Part shown: positions 60,328 through 64,000 of the stretch, piece by piece
Layout: each line of letters starts with the position of its first letter
Position numbering within the stretch: position 1 is the first letter of the stretch
DNA from: Isochrysis galbana
Lineage: Eukaryota > Haptophyta > Isochrysidales > Isochrysidaceae
Reading direction: 5' to 3'
DNA length: 64,000 nt
Assembly: GCA_018136815.1 (NCBI GenBank)
Contig: CM030934.1
Span: forward strand, 1,396,979-1,460,978
The notes under the pieces: model-generated
The model's database searches: none
The model's input: only the letters and a program-made list of their open reading frames with translations
Told to the model about the DNA's origin: nothing
Position numbers and translations under genes: made by a program

Positions 60328-61453
60328 TTATGGAGACTGGCTTGGGGAACTGGCGAGAGGATTGCAACGGGGACTGAACCTTTCTCGATGTGCGATTTCC
60401 AAACTCATAGTCATGAAAAGTGCGATACAGGGCCGCAACGGAATCTTACTAAGCCAACTCCGCGTGCTGCATGAATATTGTTGCAGTGACACGGTGATGA
60501 GGATGATTGTGCGCTACATGGAAATGATAAGAGGCGTGCGTAGTGTATCCCCTCGACCGATCCCACCTAAGGGCACCTGCTTCAATGGGTGAAGGCAGAG
60601 GCCTAAATATGCCCTGCCCTATAGGTTCTGTACGAGAGACCGAAACAACCGGGCCTCCTCCGGCAAAATTTTCGAACAGCATACAAAATTCTACCGCCAA
60701 TTTCAATTTCGTTCGGGGGTTCGGGCCTTGAACGAACGGCGGCCCGCGTGTAGATACAAAATATGTTAGAGGTTAGCCCCCGTAGGCTCCCAGCTAGCGG
60801 TAGCTCCCGTGGGGTAAGAATAGACCCCGGGAGCTCCTGGGGGGAGCAAAATATGTAGGAGCCCCATCGCCATCGAGAATTTTTCGTTGGCGGCCTCCAT
60901 GCTACGTGCACTAGTGGCTAGTGGGAGCCGCAACGCGTGGCGACTCGCCCTCCACCCTCCCCACGACCACGACCCCACGAGTAAGGTCGCGTTCCGTCGA
61001 ATGTGGGGCGGGCTCGATATGAGCCATTAAAGTCCATAGTTGCACTTAGTTGCATACATATATTTCATATAAATAGCATAATTTACCATATATTTAGAGC
61101 AATTTCGTAGAACATAAAACATTTCCACACTAGTTTTTAAAACCTCTTGAAAATTCCGGGCTACACAGCTATATCAACCAAGGCACTAGTACCCCCTTAT
61201 TTGCCGCCCTTCGCATTCCCCTTCCCTACCGTCTCCCCCCTTCACCCCTTCACCCCTTCGTTCCTTTTCGTTCGGTGTCCGGGGTCGGGCCCAGGTGCGC
61301 TAGCCAAGCTTCATCGTTTAGTGCTCAGCAAAGAAGTAGCAGTGGACGGCATATTCGAAATCGTCAGTCCGCTTACAGCCCGATGTGTTGATAGTTTTTG
61401 TTTCGCTGTTGCTCCACTGCGGATTGGTGACCGAGCCTTCAGACGTTCATAGA
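60328..61453. other. Intergenic between convergent genes
   Basis: 60750-60870 has AAAATATGT and GGGAGCTCC/CCCAGCTAGC short inverted motifs. At 60984 AAGGTCGCGTTCCGTCGAAT is another copy of the dispersed motif, followed by GGGCTCGATATG, which also occurs near 26022. 61040-61140 is AT-rich. 61200-61265 has CCTTCACCCCTTCACCCC repeats. No gene. Confidence 0.45.
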
Positions 61454-62599
61454 TTAAGCCATTGAGGTCGCCAGGACAACAGGAATGCTAGACCTCTCAA
61501 CATCGTTGTTGTGTTTATCATACTTTGCTTGGTTCTTCTGATGAGGGGTTGGTACCGTCCAGGACTTCTCCGACGAGAGCGAAGCGGACGGAGAGATACT
61601 CTTGGGCAGAGCCTTATGTAGGACCAGCCCCACAAGAAGAACTCCGAAAGAAATGATGATCATCACCCCGTACATGATGAGAACCCACAAAGAGTCGCGC
61701 ATGAGAAGATATCCGGTGTAGCACTGGTAGCCCGCCGCTGCGATGAGAATGTAGCCGCCCCCCTTGTGCATGATCTCCCACAGCATGCGCCGTCCGGTGC
61801 GCTTACCACCTGTCGCAGCGGCAGGCTTTCCGCGAGCCATCGAGAGGACTGGGTGGAGAAAGGTGAAAACTATGACGATGAGGCCTACCACGTGATGCGG
61901 GTCACTCAGATGGTATCCAGATGGTACCATGAGTAGTCCTGACACGAGGCCACCGAGTGTCAATAACACGCCAATCATCTGAATCGAGCGATGTACTTTA
62001 AGCCACAGGCCACCGCTCAGCCGCCGGCGCCATGTGGCCGAGACAAAGGCCCCAGACGGGATCAGCAGGCCCCACGCTACCACAAGCATCAAGGCATGCG
62101 CAATATGCGCGGTGCGGACGTGGATATATACAGCAATAAAGCCTTGTGGCGGGCCTTCCGTAAGTGTCTGCGGCGACTGTGCTGTCTGTACACTGCCACT
62201 TGGCGGTGATGGCGATGAGGGGCTGGAGAGACCTTGAGTATTCGAGCAGACAGGCATTGAGCGACTGGTCTTGCTGCGTGGACTTCCGGGGAGCGAAATA
62301 TCCGTGTTAGCAAAACCTATGAGGGTAGACAGGTCCGATGATTTGGTCCAGACGCAGCATGGGTCGCCCAGCTCCAGGCCGTTGCTTTGACCGTCGCCGT
62401 CAGTGTCCGCTTCACAGAGCGACTTGGTCCAGCGGAACGTGCGCTTGAAGTCGTTCGCGAAGCGATCATTGTTCGCGTGGCCAGTCGATTCTCCGTTGGC
62501 GTGGCCGTTGGGGACCTCGCTCATGTAGCGCGAGCGTGCGTCGGCCTGATCGATTGAGACGAGTAGCAGCATGAGCGCCTGAGTGGATGTGCACTTCAT
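61454..62599 (-). CDS. Temptin-like domain fused to cytochrome b561
   Basis: Single-exon frame; the ATG at 62599 gives 381 residues with a clean signal peptide (MKCTSTQALMLLLVSIDQAD). Residues about 25-85 resemble the temptin-type Cys domain of secreted proteins: VPNGHANGESTGHAN then DTDGDGQSNGLELGDPCC and W. After a Ser/Pro linker, residues about 170-345 are a cytochrome b561 core: AHIAHALMLVVAWG, LKVHRSIQMIGV, LSDPHHVVGLIV and LWEIMHKGGGYILIA supply the four haem-ligand histidines on successive helices, with five to six helices in all. Such proteins move electrons across a membrane (ferric reductase or ascorbate-dependent types). Linking the b561 core to a luminal temptin domain suggests redox control of an extracellular partner, which is inference. 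Upstream the coding strand is CT-rich. Sound assignment. Confidence 0.88.
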   Translation of the reverse strand: MKCTSTQALMLLLVSIDQADARSRYMSEVPNGHANGESTGHANNDRFANDFKRTFRWTKSLCEADTDGDGQSNGLELGDPCCVWTKSSDLSTLIGFANTDISLPGSPRSKTSRSMPVCSNTQGLSSPSSPSPPSGSVQTAQSPQTLTEGPPQGFIAVYIHVRTAHIAHALMLVVAWGLLIPSGAFVSATWRRRLSGGLWLKVHRSIQMIGVLLTLGGLVSGLLMVPSGYHLSDPHHVVGLIVIVFTFLHPVLSMARGKPAAATGGKRTGRRMLWEIMHKGGGYILIAAAGYQCYTGYLLMRDSLWVLIMYGVMIIISFGVLLVGLVLHKALPKSISPSASLSSEKSWTVPTPHQKNQAKYDKHNNDVERSSIPVVLATSMA

Positions 62600-63140
62600 G
62601 GGGCTGAGGACGTCGGACGACGGCGAGAGAGAGAGTAGACGGAAGGTGCAAGCAGGGTGCCGACTCACTCGGCAGAGGAGAAGGATCGATGGATCACTCC
62701 TCGGAAAAGACGTTATGCGATTCTTCAGTTCGGAATCTGCACGATTTTCATGATGTGCTACTTGTTACTTATGATGCCTAAACGCGCCCCGTCCGGGGAG
62801 GGGGAGCCCGGGAGCGAGCACCAGTCGGCACCCGCCCGCGTGCAAACGTGCGCTCGGCCACCTCCGAACCTGGACATTTTAATTTTACAGTGTTCTCGCT
62901 GCGGGACGCCGGTACCACTGCACCACATTGCCCAGGTGTCGCATTCATCACAGATGACACATGATGCGAAGATGGTGCTGCAACCTGAAGTCCAGTTATC
63001 AGTTATTTTCCCATCCCGATCCCCTCAGTATGGTATATATAGTAGTAAAATAATAGTTGAGCTATAATAGAACGATAGAACGATAGCAGCACCCACAATA
63101 ATCTGGAGGCTCGAACGGCAGCTCGCTCTATAGCATGTGT
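62600..63140. other. Upstream region of the b561 gene
   Basis: 62600-62650 is CT-rich on the minus strand next to the ATG. A plus-strand open frame (62657-63067) has a hydrophobic stretch (FGICTIFMMCYLLLMM) but no ATG in good position, and I do not call it. Confidence 0.4.
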
Positions 63141-63240
63141 AGGGCGGTCAAACAGGGCTTTTAACTTCCAAGGGTGAGAAAATTCACAACGTCAAGATTG
63201 AGGATTTATCACGAGATCTTATAGGTCTTAGGGTATGCTA
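63141..63240 (+). mobile_element. LINE fragment D
   Basis: TAGGGCGGTCAAACAGGGCT, TTTTAACTTCCAAGGGTGA and GTCAAGATTGAGGATT match the complement of 49512-49440 (LINE B) over about 75 bases. The open frame is interrupted. Confidence 0.75.
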
Positions 63241-64000
63241 CATGCTACTGCTACTGGTAACCCGTAACACCACCCCCCCTTCCCCCCCCCGGGAAGCTTC
63301 CTGACCCGCTCCCCCCTGCCAGCAGCAGCTCCACGTTGCAGCATCCCGCTGAGCCCTGCTGCATCCAGCAGCGCCCTGTCGACTCCCGCTGCGCAGGCCC
63401 GGCCTGTCCCCCGCCGTGTCTAGCTGCACCGCCGCACCACGCAGCATCCCCGCCCCGTCCGGCCGCACCCTGCCGCACCCTGACTGACCACCCCACTCAC
63501 CGTCGCAACGTCGCAACGCGCGTAGACGTACGAAGCCGAACGCAGACCCACGAAGACCCACGCAGCCCCACGCCCCACGCAACCCCAAGCAGGCCCACGC
63601 AGCCCCACGCAGGCCATTGTCAACGCAGCCCCACGCAGCCCCACGCAGTTGGGGCCCCGCGCAGCCAGAGAGGGGAGAGGGCTCGCGCTGGTGTCCACGG
63701 AGGGTGGGGCAGGTCGTTCACGAAGGGTGGGCAGGGGCCCGCGCACGAAGGTCCACCGTTCGGGCTAGCGGAGTCGGACATCAACCAATTTTTTCTGTGG
63801 TCTGTGGGTGGTGGGTGGGGCAAGGGGAGAAGGGAGAAGGAGAGGGGTGGGGTGAGCGGACGGAGTTTATTTAACTTCTACCTAAGACTAAAAATTTAAA
63901 CTCAAAAAATAAAATTGGAAATTGGGAGAAAGAAGAAAGAAGGGTTAGTGGTTGGTGGGGATTCGGCGACTTTTTCAGTGCCTTATATCAGAGGAGCCCA
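63241..64000. other. Intergenic with GC-rich short tandem repeats
   Basis: 63310-63480 is GCAGC/CCGC-rich. 63535-63655 contains at least eight CACGCAGCCCCACGCAG-like units, a minisatellite with period near 10-13. The open frames here are repeat by-products. To the right edge nothing is recognised. Confidence 0.5.

Noticed and set aside
62657-63067. 136-codon plus-strand frame with hydrophobic segment
   Set aside because: No ATG in proper context and it overlaps the promoter of the b561 gene.
63336-63899. 187-codon plus-strand His/Pro/Ala frame
   Set aside because: Built on the CACGCAGCCC minisatellite; codon pattern follows the repeat.
1-64000. CRISPR arrays, bacterial operons, rRNA genes
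   Set aside because: None seen; the repeats present are minisatellites and transposon copies, and the genes are spliced and eukaryotic.

Overview
The window is nuclear DNA of a unicellular eukaryote, most probably a flagellated alga with a red-lineage secondary plastid. The reasons are: (1) every well-recognised multi-exon gene has spliceosomal introns of about 68-360 bases (GT-AG, plus one GC-AG); (2) there is a zeta-carotene desaturase with a hydrophobic N-terminal leader, a plastid carotenoid enzyme resembling stramenopile-type proteins; (3) there is a dynein regulatory complex subunit (DRC3), which implies a motile 9+2 flagellum; (4) there are a nuclear pore protein, a Golgi nucleotide-sugar transporter and a temptin-cytochrome b561 fusion. 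I cannot fix the phylum from sequence alone. DNA is GC-rich, with a 100-N scaffold gap at 23775-23874 and several one-base frameshifts that could be decay or assembly error.

Layout. 1-1403: a GNAT acetyltransferase running off the left edge (-) and a spliced cystine-knot-like membrane-anchored protein (+). 1404-2970: minisatellites. 3081-8788 (-): a five-exon, about 1,650-residue protein joining BPI/TULIP-like lipid-binding modules to a two-lobed PqiA-like membrane region. 9.7-11.9 kb: a decayed LINE with an 849-bp solo-LTR-like insert. 12468-14513 (+): SLC35A-type transporter. 16626-18680 (-): Nup54, followed by about 1.5 kb of pure purine minisatellite. 21168-22607 (+): unknown two-exon gene. 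23876-25159 (+): SnoaL-domain protein cut by the gap. 26755-29702 (-): zeta-carotene desaturase, seven exons. 30735-33970 (-): glycosyltransferase-like protein, four exons. 34-44 kb: repeat-rich, with a second 849-bp element, a Tc1/mariner-like MITE, a small secreted protein and a Gag-protease ORF that stops where reverse transcriptase should start. 44862-46103 (+): Sfi1-like centrin-binding protein. 46-50 kb: retroelement debris. 50458-52956 (+): DRC3, six exons. 53-57 kb: nested repeats including a large inverted repeat. 57568-60327 (+): PH-domain tail-anchored protein. 61454-62599 (-): temptin-cytochrome b561.

The host genes do not form an operon or pathway cluster. What they share is architecture: nearly every start codon is preceded by a tract that is pyrimidine-rich on the coding strand. 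The intergenic space is dominated by one GC-rich dispersed repeat family (called R1 here), a related family (R2) and fragments of non-LTR retrotransposons that match one another within the window. The most interesting candidates are the BPI/TULIP-PqiA fusion, the R1 family with a 17-bp target duplication, the strand-polar CT-rich leaders, and the Gag-protease ORF without reverse transcriptase.
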